Positions 11,331-22,904 of a stretch of 64,000 bases of DNA are shown one piece after another; positions within the stretch are counted from its first letter, which is position 1; the number at the start of each line of letters is the position of its first letter. Position numbers and translations under genes: made by a program. Location of the stretch: NCBI GenBank assembly GCA_963932465.1, contig OZ010788.1, positions 674,148,484 through 674,212,483 on the forward strand. Direction: 5' to 3'. The notes below the pieces were generated by a model. It was not told where the DNA came from. It saw only the letters and a list, made by a program, of their open reading frames with translations, and did no database searches. The stretch comes from Maratus speciosus. Taxonomy: Eukaryota; Arthropoda; Arachnida; Araneae; Salticidae.

Positions 11331-12017
11331 AGAAATTAACTTTTAGTTTATTAAAGTTCGTGTTTTGTGTACTATTAAGCAAGATTGTGTCTTTATTTAT
11401 TAATAATAAAAAAAAAAAAAACAAGTCATCATAAATCTGATTTTTATTCTTTTCAATTTTGTTTTTGTGCTTATTTTGTTTAATAATAATGTTTTATTGC
11501 TTAAAACAGTAAGAACAGTTATGAATTTTAAATTGTCTTGAATTAATCAAAAATGCAGCTTTTTATAAACATATTTTTCTCCAACTCCTGTTACTGCGAC
11601 ACTCAGCTTATGTCGACACATTTTACTGGTCATTAGAGTGTTGGGATAGCAAAGTTCGACTGTATTACTCTTCATTATAATTCTGTTAATTTCAAAAGAA
11701 ACTAGTATAGAGTGTTTTGTAATTATCTTGCGCAGGAAATGATTTTTTTCTTCTCATTCACCTATATTTTCTAGGAGGAAGAAGGGAGAAGTGTTGCATA
11801 CAAAATAAATTTTTTTTAACTTTAACATAATTAATGGGATGGCTATTTCGTGAATAAAATCTAATTTACAGCTTATTTGGAATAATTTTGAAATTTACAC
11901 TGTTTATTTACCTCCAAGATATATTAGATGTTAAAGTACGTTTCATATTGAAACAACCTATATTGTTAGTTGTGAAGGAAATTTAAGCTCAAACAATTTT
12001 AATAATTTATTTTTCAG

Positions 12018-12058
12018 ATCGCCGACACCAGTTAACCGGAACCCAGCACCGTCTTCAA
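12018..12058 (+). CDS. host gene internal exon A (41 bp)
   Basis: TTTATTTTTCAG precedes the exon and CAA/GTAAGT ends it, both close to consensus. Of its frames, the one ending with one leftover base reads SPTPVNRNPAPSS. That leftover base joins the next exon at 18211 in that exon's only open frame. The peptide is Pro/Ser-rich like exons B and C. The exon is short and unrecognised, so it rests on splice signals and phase continuity. It is bracketed by a Tigger-like element upstream and a TTAA MITE downstream. No promoter or first exon was found upstream. Confidence 0.6.
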
Positions 12059-12415
12059 GTAAGTTCAGCCATTTTATGATAGAAATACTCTTCGAATTCC
12101 AAAATTTCTTTTGAAAAAAGGAATAATGTGTCGGAACTGCCCTATTCCGTTAAGACAGCCCAATTATACATTTTGTACAATTATTTTTAGGAATAATATT
12201 TACTCATATATTTTCTTAAAAGTGTGTTAATGTATGCACATCTTTTCACATGAAAAAATAATGAACTAAAAGTACAATTAGAAGAAAAATTATTTTTCAT
12301 GTACAGAAAAAATATATACAGCCAACTCCTTCTAATCCACGCTGCATGGAAGCAAAGGTTGTGCAGATACAGAATTTTGTGGATAATTAGGGGAGGTTAA
12401 GGTAATGCCGCGCAC

Positions 12416-12832
12416 TTAAGGCTGTTATCGAAGGGTCAATTTTCTGACATAAGTTTTAATTCATTGTTGTTCGGAAACGTCGGAATTCATTTTTATTATT
12501 ATTCGGAAACTATGTCATCGAACTGGTTTTGCCGTTTTCTTGTAAACGCAATAGATCTTTCAGAAAATACTGTCAAAGTTGGCATTTTGAACTGAACTTC
12601 CGAACGAAAGAAGAAAATCCAGTCAGTAAGGGGAGAAAAATGCCGTGTGACGTGATCAAAATCACTTACTCAATAAGTAATTGATGGATCAAAAAATGGA
12701 AAACACAGTTCGATTCCAAATCGCTGCCATGACCAGGCTTTCCAATTTTATATCTTTCCGTTGAAAAATGAGTTTGTAAATGTATCAAAACGTTTTGCGC
12801 TTGTTGAGCAGAGCAGTTAAGAACAGCCTTAA
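12416..12832. mobile_element. TTAA-flanked MITE, copy A
   Basis: Begins TTAAGGCTGTTATCGAAG and ends GTTAAGAACAGCCTTAA, so both ends carry the inverted GGCTGTTC terminus bounded by TTAA. The interior has AACGCAATAGATCTTTCAGA and TTTTGCGCTTGTTGAGCAGA, shared with copies at 15054, 21424, 25327 and 62755. No ORF. A TTAA target is what piggyBac-type transposases use; the class is inferred. Confidence 0.85.
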
Positions 12833-13210
12833 GGGAAAACATGAATAGCTAGTCCAATTTACACAAAAAATCAATATTTTATTGACGCAGTATAAGTCCA
12901 AAGCATAACGAACAGTTTGCAATCAACAAATTTGCATAAACGTTTTAGGAATTTTTTTTATTGCTTTATTTAATTAGCCATCGATTGAGCGGTAATGCCC
13001 GTCATGGTAGGCTAATGGCGCTCAAAATTTGAATACAACATTTAAGTACGAAAAAAGTCACATATGTAGTTGTGTGGGCTATTCACACAACAGCAGACTT
13101 TATGCGATCACTTTCCACATAACTGTGCAGCGAAACCGCGACCCACCATGCCAGAAAGGATTAAAGAGCTAAGCGTTTGTTCGTGCTTTTCATCCTGTAG
13201 CACTTCTGGA

Positions 13211-13245
13211 CAGTGTTGCCAGTGTGCTACTTTTTTTACATTCAG

Positions 13246-13279
<34 letters not shown>

Positions 13280-13433
13280 CTTTTTTACTGTCACCACTTT
13301 TTTGAAATCGTAAAATTCTCCTTGTTTAATGACATATTAATTAAGGCGAAAACAAGGGGAATTTTACCATTTTAAAAAAGTGGTGTCAATCAAGAAATTT
13401 AAATTAAAGAAAAGTAGCACACTGGAAAAACTG
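13211..13433. mobile_element. hAT-type MITE, 223 bp, perfect 8-bp duplication
   Basis: CAGTGTTGCCAGTGTGCTAC at the left and GTAGCACACTGGAAAAACTG at the right are inverted repeats. CTTCTGGA flanks both sides exactly (13203-13210 and 13434-13441). The interior is mainly a T run of more than 30 bases and AT-rich sequence. It interrupts the GC-rich segment that resumes at 13434. Confidence 0.9.
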
Positions 13434-13779
13434 CTTCTGGAATTCCACGTGAGCGGCATCAGCTTGCGAGCCCGACTCCTTTATAGGTGTTTTGGTTTCC
13501 GTAGGTCGCTGGGGTGAACCGTGGAGGGACCAAGCGAAGGAACCATCTGGCTCTTTGGGCTGGGTGTGGTCTCTGTCGTACGACCAGACACCAACGCTTT
13601 GGAGCAGGGTGCGTGACGCGCGTTGGGCGCTGCGCATCCTTGGACGATTGCGGGTTGCGGGTTGCCATCACGTGAGGAAACTCATCGGGAGGGCTCATCC
13701 ATGCCAGCTCCGCGACATTCTGGGATCTGAGAAGCCTATGTCGCCGGATGAAGGCTCGCAGCTTCGCTGCGAAAGCTAG
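13434..13779. mobile_element. GC-rich island ending in a Helitron-like 3' terminus
   Basis: About 345 bp of much higher GC than its surroundings. It ends in hairpin CGCAGCTTCGCTGCG, then AAAG, then CTAG followed by T, the order expected at a Helitron 3' end (hairpin then CTRR, inserted at a T). The pre-insertion sequence seems to continue left past the hAT MITE to about 13070. Open frames exist on both strands (95 codons plus, 77 and 79 minus), but none matches a family I know. It could be a captured gene fragment or another repeat's 3' end. Confidence 0.4.
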
Positions 13780-14389
13780 TTTTACCCTTCATAGCCATCT
13801 TGGATTTTAATGCATTATATATGCCGTAACAACGCACTACAAAAATAAATAAAAGCAGGAACGTACAGCTAAATGTGTTTATTTTGTAGACATAATGAAT
13901 GAATTAACATTTGAAAATAAGAATGTACACTTACCTTCAAATTAGACGTCGTAGATTTTTATAACAAAATAACTGCAAACTAATAACGTGAGGACACGAA
14001 AATACTTTCCTTCTGACAGTTACTATATCCTTACTGGGAACTTACGATGAAGTTCCCAAGGTGCCCGTACCGATCGCACATTTTCAGTTCTATTCTATTT
14101 AGAGATATTTGAGTGAGCGGGATTACCCGCTGAGCGGCATTACCCAACTTTCCCTTACTTGGTCCTTAAATTTGGACATTACTTTGTTTAAAATTTTTTC
14201 TCTTGTAATTTTACAGCTCATTAATTGTTCATCATATACATTAATTGCTAAAAAAGAAAGATATTGTAGCACGTTGGGTTATTTAATTAAAAAACGCATT
14301 ATATTTAAAGAAAAATCATTTAAATTTCATATTGCAACTTCTTTTGATTCTTTTGTTTGTTTTTACAATTTTCAAAAATAGTATTAATT

Positions 14390-14683
14390 TGAGATATAAA
14401 TTTCCAACTGGGCGAAAAATGGCCTAACCAGTATTCGAAACAGGGATCACTTGGCTGAAGTCGCCAATGCTCTACGATCTTAGCTATCCCGGACGAATCT
14501 GGTGGATTTAATTCACCTAGCTAACCTTATTGATTATAGCATCTGTTCCGATATCTGACTCAGATCAACGAATTAATCGCAGGTAATTAAACTCCAAAAA
14601 TCGCTGGATACGTAGTTACATAAGATTAATTTTTTTTAACATAATTATTTAAATTTTTCGCCCAGTTGCAAATTTACATCTCA
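14390..14683. mobile_element. short TIR element carrying a tRNA-like segment
   Basis: TGAGATATAAATTTCCAACT then GGGCGAAAAA at the left is mirrored at the right (TTTTTCGCCCAGTTGCAAAT then TTACATCTCA), about 28 of 30 positions. Between them lies a tRNA-like sequence on the minus strand. I see no clear target duplication. It may be a tRNA-derived SINE mobilised or trapped as a TIR element. Confidence 0.6.
14421..14494 (-). tRNA. degenerate tRNA-like sequence (tRNA-derived repeat)
   Basis: On the minus strand TAGCTAAGATCGTAGAGC resembles an A box and D arm, TTGGC-GACTTCA-GCCAA forms a 5-bp anticodon stem with 7-base loop, and GTTTCGAATAC resembles a B box. Acceptor and T stems are poorly paired. 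A working tRNA is unlikely; a SINE head or relic is more likely. Confidence 0.45.
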
Positions 14684-15053
14684 TACGTTTATTTACCAAA
14701 AAAGAACAATTTATCGCAGTATAAATTGTCATTTGTTTGATAACTTTTGCCTTTTGCCTTTGTCACGTTTTCTCTTGGAGTCTTCGTAAGAATCTGAAAC
14801 AATTTCTTGTTCTGAAACAAAAACCCTGTTTCTGACGGAAATCCAGATATTTATACAGTTGAACTCGCTTATAACGAGCCCTGATTTAACGAAAACCCTA
14901 ATTTTCGAGAAAATCTGAAATACTTTGTTGGTACAATGTTAAGTCTATGGGAGCATAACTAGCATTTAACGAGCAAACCCCGTTTATAGCGAGTAATATT
15001 TTTGTGATTCTTAAAATTTCTATTGAATTCCACCTCTCCAGCTCAAAATTCCT

Positions 15054-15480
15054 TTAAGGCCGTTCTCAAATTAAAAAAAACACCTTTCTGACATAAATTT
15101 AAATTAATTTTTGTTCGGAAATGCATGAAACTAGCCGGTGTTGTTATTCAGAAACTATGTAATCAAGCTGTTTTTCCCGTTTTTTTGCAAACGCAATAGA
15201 TCTTTCAGAAAATAGTGTCAAAGTTGACATTTTCAACCGAAGTTCCCGAAGAAAGCAGAAAAACTAGTCAGCGAAGGCAGAAAACATCTTTGTCACGTGA
15301 TCAAAATCGCTTATAACTCAATAGATAATTGATTGAGGAAAAAATGGAAAACACAGTTCGATTCCAAATCGCTTCCATAGTCAGGCCTTCCAATTTTATA
15401 TCTTTGTGTTAAAAAATGAATCTGTAAATGTGTCAAAATGTTTTGCGCTTGTTGAACAGAGCAGTTGAGAACAGCCTTAA
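15054..15480. mobile_element. TTAA-flanked MITE, copy B
   Basis: TTAAGGCCGTTCTCAAATTA at the left and GTTGAGAACAGCCTTAA at the right, with the family interior. Nested within the Tigger-type element, so it is the younger of the two. Confidence 0.85.
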
Positions 15481-15519
15481 CATTCCGAAGTCAACCGAAA
15501 GTTAGTGATGAGTCATAAA

Positions 15520-15754
15520 TCTTGAGAGCGGCGATGATAACGACGAATGTGAAGAATTTCAAGCTGAACCGACCCCAACATACTCAACGGCTTTTGAGTG
15601 CGCAGGAAAACTTTAAACTTATTTCGAAGCCAGGGTAGCAAATGACGATGTTTTTAGGGCCATGAGTCTTCTCCGAAAAATAATAATACAAGAAAGAGAC
15701 AATAAGACAGTTCAAAGAAAATTAACCAACTTCTTTTGTACTATACACAAATAA
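15520..15754 (+). pseudogene. Tigger/pogo transposase C-terminal fragment
   Basis: A frame reading an acidic linker (DDNDECEEFQAE) and then AFECAGKL, an in-frame TAA, TYFEARVANDDVFRAMSLL and a basic end QRKLTNFF. The acidic linker followed by YFE...D..VF..M..LR is the pattern at the C-terminus of Tigger/jerky-type DDE transposases. The catalytic domain and DNA-binding domain are absent and one stop interrupts it, so it is dead. It belongs to the element 14854-15893. Confidence 0.65.
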
Positions 15755-18210
15755 AAAATAAATAAATATGTATGATAAAGTAAGTATGCATGAATTTTTA
15801 TAATTTTTTACGAACTCGTTTTTTACAAGCACCCGGTTATAACGAGCAAATATCACAGTCCCTTCACGCTCGTTATAAGCGAGTTCTACTGTAACAGTTT
15901 GCCAAATCATGCTCAAGCATTACTTTTTAACCTTCATTATCGGACTCTGTGTCAGAATTGTCCTGGTTTTCAGTAAGTAGGGCTTAGAATGTCATCATCT
16001 GTGAAACTTCCTGTAACTGAAGCTTCATCCTGAGAGAACATCCTTTCAGTTAGATTTTCTCGATTACAGAAATAATGAAGTGAATATTTTGCAAATTACA
16101 AAAGTTCCACACATTTCTGTTTTGCACTATCCAAACTAGTCCTGAACACCCGACACGAATCCGCAACTTCCATTTTAAGTCAACCCGCAACCCGACAAAA
16201 AAAAATTCCTTGATCCGCAACACGACCCGAACCCTTAATAAAAGAAAAGTATATCTTGTTTTAATGCCATTATCAAAAAAATTCTACAGTTATATCTCTA
16301 ATGCCATTTTTATATTTTTCATAGAAGAATTCACAAATCTATATTTTTCAATATTCAAATATAGTAAAACATCTGAATAGTGGTCACCTCGGGATCGTTG
16401 AATAGAGTCAAACATCGGGTCAGGTTATACCGAATTTTGATTTTTCGGCTCGGAATGAATCTAATTTTCTAATGTTCTTTCGGGTTTACGCTAAAAAAAT
16501 TCTTCCGTGTCATATATAAGTAATTTGCCACTCAAGATTTTTGGGATTTTCACAAAAAGTTTGAGCACAAATATGTTTTAGATGAAAAGTAATACGTATT
16601 TGAATTAGAGTCCTGCATGGGTCGCGCTGTACCCGAGCCATGACCCGTATACGACGTAATTAAATGAATATCACAGGTATGATAAATTATACCTGAACTT
16701 TGAAACAATGAAAACCAAGAAAGTATAAAAATTATGTTTCAATCTATATGTAACGGCATAAAATTAAAAATCTAATCTTTAAATATGCTTTAAAATTTAT
16801 TGCGATTTCAAAACTTCCACTTATAGCGGTACAACTTGTATTACACAGTTAGCATTCTGCCTTATCGTATTTTAAAAATACAATATGCACAAAAACGCTA
16901 AATGATTCTTCCTGTCTATCACACAGTAGATTTTCGTCATTACAGGGTTTCATGTATCAAGAATAGAATTAGAATTGTAGGGTCATTCCATGTCAAATCA
17001 GCGCAAAAAAGTGATCTTTTCTACCTGACCTCCTCAGAATTTTATTATATTAAGCTCAATTGTTGTAATCATAGAGAAATTAATAAATAATCAGTGATTA
17101 GTTCCTATCTCTCTTGGATTTGGAGATAATTAGCTTCAAAGATGGGCGAAAAACGTAAATTTTTTGCATTTCTTGCAGTACAAATTTAGTCATAATTTGT
17201 CCCCTCATTGTCACAAAGACTTACTTTTTATGTCTTTGGAAAGTGTTTGAGTTGGGTTTTCATATGATATATCACACTAACTATTTTTGGAATTTTTAAT
17301 TTCGAGGTCAAACATTTTGACCTTTGACTTTTCATATCTCAAAATCGGACATCTTATTATTATTTTTAAATATATATTGCTCATATACTTATTTTCTACG
17401 ATGTCTGAACATATCATTTAGGGACAGCAGCGAGATGCTGAGTTAAAAATTAAAATGCAAACTGCTGTCTTAATTTCCATACGAAAGTCACAAATTTTGG
17501 TGGCTAACCTATAAATTGTAGATAGTATAATTTATATGTAGGAGTAAGAATTAATGAAAAAAAATCTTTTTTCATTGTTTACAAAACAATTTTTTTCTTT
17601 ATATATATGTGGGGTGAGGGGGTAAAGCTGAGGAAGGTTTCATACTATAAAGTAAGCAAATCTATTTATCTTAGTAAACAAACTTCTGAGTCATTCACAT
17701 TAAATCAACAGAGACAAACTAACCGCTTAATGTTTCAATAAAATTTGAGACACTTAACAGTATCATGGTATAATTATAAATTAAAAATCTAGATGTCTGG
17801 GGTTACAGGGTAAAAACTTAGAGACAGTTGAAATTTCTAAATTTGTTAAAAATTCATTGACATTATTTTTGTAAATCTTATTGTAGCAAGTTGGGCTTCT
17901 ACTTGAGTTAAAGAACTGGTTTTCGTCTCATTTTAAAACCTGTTTCGTGAATTTCTAAATTATATGCAACACAATGGGTATTATATTTAAAATATTTCCT
18001 TAAATTTCAAATTAAAATAAATTATAACAAGATTTTTTTAAATAAAATGTTTTGAGAGTATTGCAGGTCTGCCATATAATTTGTAATTACTAATAAAACT
18101 AAACAAACATTTGTTATTATAGTATAAAAAGACCTTTTTGTAATAGTTTTAAAAATAATCTTAAGTAAAACCTTTTTTTTTTGTAAATTTTATAGCAAAT
18201 TTTCTTCTAG

Positions 18211-18362
18211 ATCGAGCTTCAGACATCGCAGTTCACGCCGGAGATCCCCAGTCTCCAGTTGGGAGCCTACAAGACAATTTTCCCATAGATGTAGTTAACA
18301 CCAGTCCTCCTGTAGATCGGACATCGAGAAAGAGAAAAAGTAGCAATGATTCCGCTGTATTG
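18211..18362 (+). CDS. host gene internal exon B (152 bp)
   Basis: A pyrimidine tract and TTCTTCTAG precede it, and TTG/GTAATA ends it. Two of the three frames contain stops. The open one needs one base from exon A and ends on a codon boundary, matching exons A and C. The 51 codons encode a Ser/Pro/Asp-rich peptide with DIAVHAGDPQSPVGSLQ and then TSRKRKSSNDSAVL, where RKRK could be a nuclear localisation signal. Base composition is clearly richer in GC than the flanking intron. No domain recognised. The frame stays open throughout, but no homology search was possible. Confidence 0.7.
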
Positions 18363-20751
18363 GTAATAATGCATAAACTTATTTATTTTTGAAATAAACA
18401 TGTGCATGTAGATGGACAATGGCGCCAACTTATAGGGGCCCATGGGGCGCGAGCCCAGCCAATAATTTGATCTCTCCGCCCACTCAATTTCAATTGATTT
18501 AATTCGTAATTTATTTTTTTATTTATTTAATCGCTGAAATGAAATTTGACTTTATTAACGTTTTCAAAACAATTATGTTTGAAAAATGGTAAGGACATCC
18601 ATTAGAATTACAGGAGCGCTGAAAACCTCTTCAGCAGATGCACAGTTAAATTTCTCACAGAAGCAAATTTCCTGCCTATTTTGTCATCTGTTTTGATGTC
18701 TTAAATTTATAAAGCACTTATAGATGGCTAAAATGTATGCTTTTCTTGACATTTAGTTTTTGCACTTTCAACAGTTAGAAATTCCAAAGTTATTTAAAAA
18801 TAATATTAATTAGGATGAACGAAGCGAATCCTCTACTAGGTTACACAAATTACAATTTGTCGTACGCTTTACAAAAAAACTGTTCGGTATTTTGACTTGA
18901 AATGAAACATAAAAATAAATTATGATCTGCAGATTTGCACAATATTATTTTTTTACAGAATAACCTTAAAAATTTTATTATTTTAATTAATTTATTTTAC
19001 ATGTTTTTCCATTACGGGCGTATTTTTGCAAATAAAAAATGAAACACGTCTATTTTCAGAAGAAAAAATAATATATCATGAAGTTAGTCATTATAGATAG
19101 AATCATGATAAATTAAATAGTCTCACCATATCTTTTATGAAATTTTTAAAATATCTTTTTTGTGAAAATTATAGTATATTTTTAATGAATTAAAATTTGT
19201 GAAAATTCAATTATTTACATTCAATTATAAAAGTATTTTTCAGTGTTAAGAATTCCAATACACAATTTATTCTTATTATCATTTACGCAGACGATACTTA
19301 CGCATTTTAAAGAATTATATTATGATTTTTTTGTAAAGTGGCAACAAAAGAATTGTAAACAAATAAAATTAATTGTTAAATTCGTTATATCATAAATAAA
19401 AAAATCCAAGGAAATTCTTAGTTATTTGGCTGAATTTACATTTCTAAAATTAAAATGCTCCAAAACATAAAATAACGTTTTTGCTTAATAAAGATGCAAA
19501 AATAATATAAAAAATATTGTTACTTTCAAATACTTGTCTTATTAAATAATGCTTCGCGAATCCAAACAAAGCATGACTTTTGCTAGTTTATTTATAAGTA
19601 AGAACTTATAAGAATATTATTAAGTAAAATTATTTATAAAATTATAATTAATTTATAATAATTTAAAAGTTTGTTTAGAAAAAACATAATTTAATTTCAA
19701 ATTATCATCTTTAGTTATTCTCTCTCTCCACACGCATACACACTAAGGGGGGGAGGGATATATGTGTTATTTTACTCAAAGTTTTTTGAGCCCAGCCAAT
19801 ATTTTTCAAAAGTTGGCGATACTGTATCCACTGTTAAAAATTTCTGTAAAAACACAGAAAAAAAGCGAGACTCTGTAAATTTACAGTAGTTCTCGATTAA
19901 ATGCTTTTGATTGAGTTTCTCGATCACCATTTTACAGACATTTCCCTTATCTTATATCTGATTCCTTGTAGGGATCTCCATGTCTTTATTTAAAGATATT
20001 TTTATCTTTGTTAAAACTTATAATTCAAAATACACACTTTTAAAATTCTTTTCCAATGTTATTAGAAATTTTAAAGAAGAAAATTTAGTTTAAAAACTGT
20101 TTTTTAAAACTTAGAATAATTTAGAAAGGGAAAAATCATCTCCTAGGAGTTAATGGGGATTTTTATCGACAATCACTTTGCAGTTGTTCCCTTTCATCAT
20201 ATATCAGAAGCTCGGCAATATTAAAAGTAAATTGCGTAGTATTATTTCAAAGCTGTTATTATTATTATTACAATAGCTATTATTATTATTAGTAGTAGTA
20301 GTATTATTTCATTGGTAAATGCGTCATAAAAAATATATTAATCTTCTAGAAACATATTACACAAAATAAATAAAGTAATGGAAACGTAAAAAAATCACTT
20401 TTAAATAATAAATTACATTTATTCTGTTTATTTTTCTCTTATTTCTAACTGAAAAACCCTTTTAAAAATATTAGCGCATTAAAAAATAAATAGTGTGCGA
20501 CAATTTCGAAAAATTATCTAAAATATTATTGTTGTAAAAAATGAATTAGAAACAATATTTTTTATTTATTACTTAAATTAGTTAAAAATTAAAATTGATT
20601 AAAAAAAATTATAAGCATTATGTATCTGTCTACAATAATTTAAAATAAAGCGTTTACGAATTTTCTAACGAATATATTTGAAGCGAAATCTTTGAAAAGC
20701 ATAAGTGCAGTAAATTTTAGATAAAAGACATACTTTGTACTCAATGACAGC

Positions 20752-20823
20752 AGCCGCTATAGCTCAGTCAGTAAGGTGCTCTTCCACTACCTGGAAGGCC
20801 CGGGCTCAAACCCCAGGACGGCT
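20752..20823 (+). tRNA. tRNA-like sequence, possible tRNA gene or pseudogene
   Basis: AGCCGCT at the 5' end can pair largely with GGACGGCT at the 3' end. TAGCTCAGTCAGTAAG resembles the A box, CTTCC-ACTACCT-GGAAG is a perfect 5-bp anticodon stem with 7-base loop, and GGCTCAAACCCC resembles the B box. The loop would place TAC as anticodon, but position 33 is C where U is near-universal, and the D and T stems contain mismatches. Likely a pseudogene or SINE head. Confidence 0.5.
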
Positions 20824-21423
20824 GGAAACAAATTGTGTAAATGTTAGCATGATACAGCAGTTCAAACTTACTCGAAAAATTCAGCTCATTTGAAGCCCAC
20901 TAAAAATTGATTGATTCACTAATTTTGAAAACTAAATTAAATTGTTATCATTAAAAATAAATTTATAGAGACTTGTGTATTTTTAACGATGTTAATTTAG
21001 AGAGTCTGTTGTAAATTTACCGTATAACTTCTCTGTTATTTAACAGAATCTCTGTTTTCCTAATCTCTGTAATTTTACATAAGACTTAAGATAATGGATT
21101 ACCCGTAGATTCTCTGTAATTTCACAGAAAATTTTTTAACATTGTGTGGATGTGGCTTGCGCTTTCCAAAACATCCTGACACCATTCTGACCGCAGCAAG
21201 AGGGTGCAACTAATTCTCATGAGAACTAACAAAGCTTGCAAGTTTCAAAAGACAATAAACTTGATGACTTAGTGATTTTGCATCTCCAGCCTGAGAATCG
21301 AAGGTTAAAATTAACTGCAGAGTTTTTTTGCGAGCTGACCTGGGAAGACGTCCAGTCAGACTCCGATAGCGCGCCGAAGTATTGAAGGCCGGTAAATTGC
21401 AGCAAAAAGACCCTTTTATCCCC

Positions 21424-21845
21424 TTAAGGCTGTTCTCAAATCCAAAAGGGCAACTTTCTGACATAAGTTTTAATTTATTTTTGTTCGAAAATGCATGAAA
21501 CTAGCTGGTGTTGTTGTCCAGAAACTATGTCATTGAGCTGTTTTTTCCATTTTTTTTCCAAACGCAATAGATCTTTCAGAAAAGAGCGTCAAAGTGGGCA
21601 TTTTGAACCGAATTTCTGCGCGAAGGGAGAAAGAACACTCAAGAGCGGGCAAAAAACGAGTTTGTCACGTGACCGAATTCGCTTCTAACTCAATAGATAA
21701 TGGATGGATCAAAAAATGGAAAAAGCAGTTCAATTCCAAATCGCTTCAGGCTTTCCAACTTTATATCTTTCCGTTAAAAAATGAATTTGTAAATATGTCA
21801 AAACGTTTTGCACTTGTTGAGCAGAGCAATTAAGAACAGCCTTAA
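21424..21845. mobile_element. TTAA-flanked MITE, copy C
   Basis: TTAAGGCTGTTCTCAAATCC to CAATTAAGAACAGCCTTAA with the shared family interior. The best preserved left end of the five copies. Confidence 0.9.
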
Positions 21846-21849
21846 TGTG

Positions 21850-22400
21850 TAATAAAATCTATATGCTAATAAGGATAATAATGGTACAAACAATTAAATT
21901 TAATAACATATCATTTAATATTTTTATTTAATTTGCTATTTAATAAATATAATTAAATATTTTTACGTATTTTAAATCTTTATAATCTATCTAATACTTA
22001 CTAATTTAAGAACCAAATTAAAAATCGGATATCAAATTTTTCTCCCTTAAGTAAAGTACTTTGTCAGCCATTAATATTTTTTTAATTATCAAAAGGTTTA
22101 TATAACTTTGCTACTTTTGTTTTATGTAATGAGTCATATAGGTAATATATGTAAATATTTAAATGAAAATATGTAAATATTTAAGTCTTTGGTAATAATT
22201 TATAATTATTTATTTGATGAAACTAGTCTGTTACAGATAAAAAAGTAATTAAATAAATTGAAAATTATATTTTGAAAAAACTCTGTTATGTTTTGTTAGG
22301 AAACTAGAATTTTTCCCCCTTCCTCTTACACTCCAAGAAAGGGACAAAAAATTAATTACATTCTTTACTTTCAGTAAGTAGCTTGTAGCCATTTTATCTT
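21850..22400 (-). repeat. dispersed ~530-bp AT-rich repeat, copy 2
   Basis: Reverse-complement match to 6290-6820, without the (TA)n expansion and with several small indels. Abuts the right end of TTAA MITE copy C. Confidence 0.7.
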
Positions 22401-22502
22401 GTTTGCCATTGTATACATTTTCTAACCATTATCGAAAGATTTGTTTCAAATTTTTCATTTGTGCAAACTAAAATTCGAAATAAACTGTCAACAAATACTC
22501 TA

Positions 22503-22904
22503 TCGTATTTACTCGTGCATAACGCGCACGCGTGTATAACACGCACCCCGTACTTTACAAGATAAAAGAGCGAATTTTTTTTATCTCGTATATAACGCGC
22601 ACCATAAATTTGACGTGCAATGGAATGTCAAATTTATTTCCAACGCTAATAACGTTAGCGTTTAAATAATGTTACTTGCGCTGTTGTATAAAACAGTGCA
22701 AGGAGTGAAATAAAGATGCAGCAGTACTTCTATTAAGTAAGATTTTTCCAGTTTTAATTTCTTCTTTGAATCCATTTCTTGATTCATATGTATATCGTCT
22801 GATTACATCCAGTAGTAAAAAATCATTCCATGTATAACGCGCACCTAGGGTTTTTGCCTTAAATTTTTGAAAAAAAAGTGTGCATTATACACGAGTAAAT
22901 GCGG
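22503..22904. mobile_element. MITE with ACTCGTGNATAACGCGCAC ends
   Basis: CGTATTTACTCGTGCATAAC (then GCGCAC) at the left is inverted at the right as GTGTGCATTATACACGAGTA then AATGCGG. Extra CGTATATAACGCGCAC copies sit inside both ends. Non-coding. Class not assigned. Confidence 0.75.

Larger units (their letters stand above)
10724..11403. mobile_element. foldback element with ~175-bp inverted arms
   Basis: The left arm (10724-10902) and right arm (11226-11403) are near-perfect reverse complements, from AATAAATAAAGACACAATCT inward to GAAAGCTTCCTGTGCAAGAG. The 320-bp centre holds short TATCAAGTATTC repeats. Each arm carries a hammerhead-like motif. Similar conserved CTGAAGA..CGAAAC phrases sit in terminal repeats of Penelope-like elements, which is one possible origin. 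No reverse transcriptase is present. Confidence 0.75.
10061..11664. mobile_element. Tigger/pogo-like element with TA duplication
   Basis: TACAGTCGGACCTTGTTATC at the left pairs with GATAGCAAAGTTCGACTGTA at the right. Bounding TA dinucleotides and the CAGTCGGACC-type end match pogo/Tigger elements. No transposase frame survives. A foldback element is inserted inside (10724-11403). Gap in the host gene: this is the intron before the 12018 exon. Confidence 0.7.
14854..15893. mobile_element. Tigger/pogo-type element, TA duplication
   Basis: TACAGTTGAACTCGCTTATA pairs with TATAAGCGAGTTCTACTGTA, with TA at both ends. A TTAA MITE is inserted at 15054-15480, leaving about 610 bp of element. A decayed transposase C-terminal frame is present near the right end. 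Confidence 0.85.
12059..18210 (+). other. intron A-B (6.2 kb), TE-filled
   Basis: Intron between GTAAGT at 12059 and TTCTTCTAG at 18210. It holds the MITEs, GC-rich insert, tRNA-like element and Tigger element listed separately. Stretches 15894-18210 and 13782-14389 show no convincing gene. At 16130-16670 there are CCCGAACCC/GGGTCGGGT-type phrases and TAGAGTCCTGCATGGGTCG, which resemble hAT ends, but I could not pair them cleanly. Confidence 0.55.

Noticed and set aside
13492..13779. 95-codon plus-strand ORF and two opposing minus ORFs in the GC-rich island
   Set aside because: All three overlap, none matches a known family, and high GC alone lengthens chance ORFs; reported only as an island.
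20752..20823. Functional tRNA gene
   Set aside because: Good anticodon stem, but C at position 33 and mismatched D, T and acceptor stems; kept only as a tRNA-like sequence.
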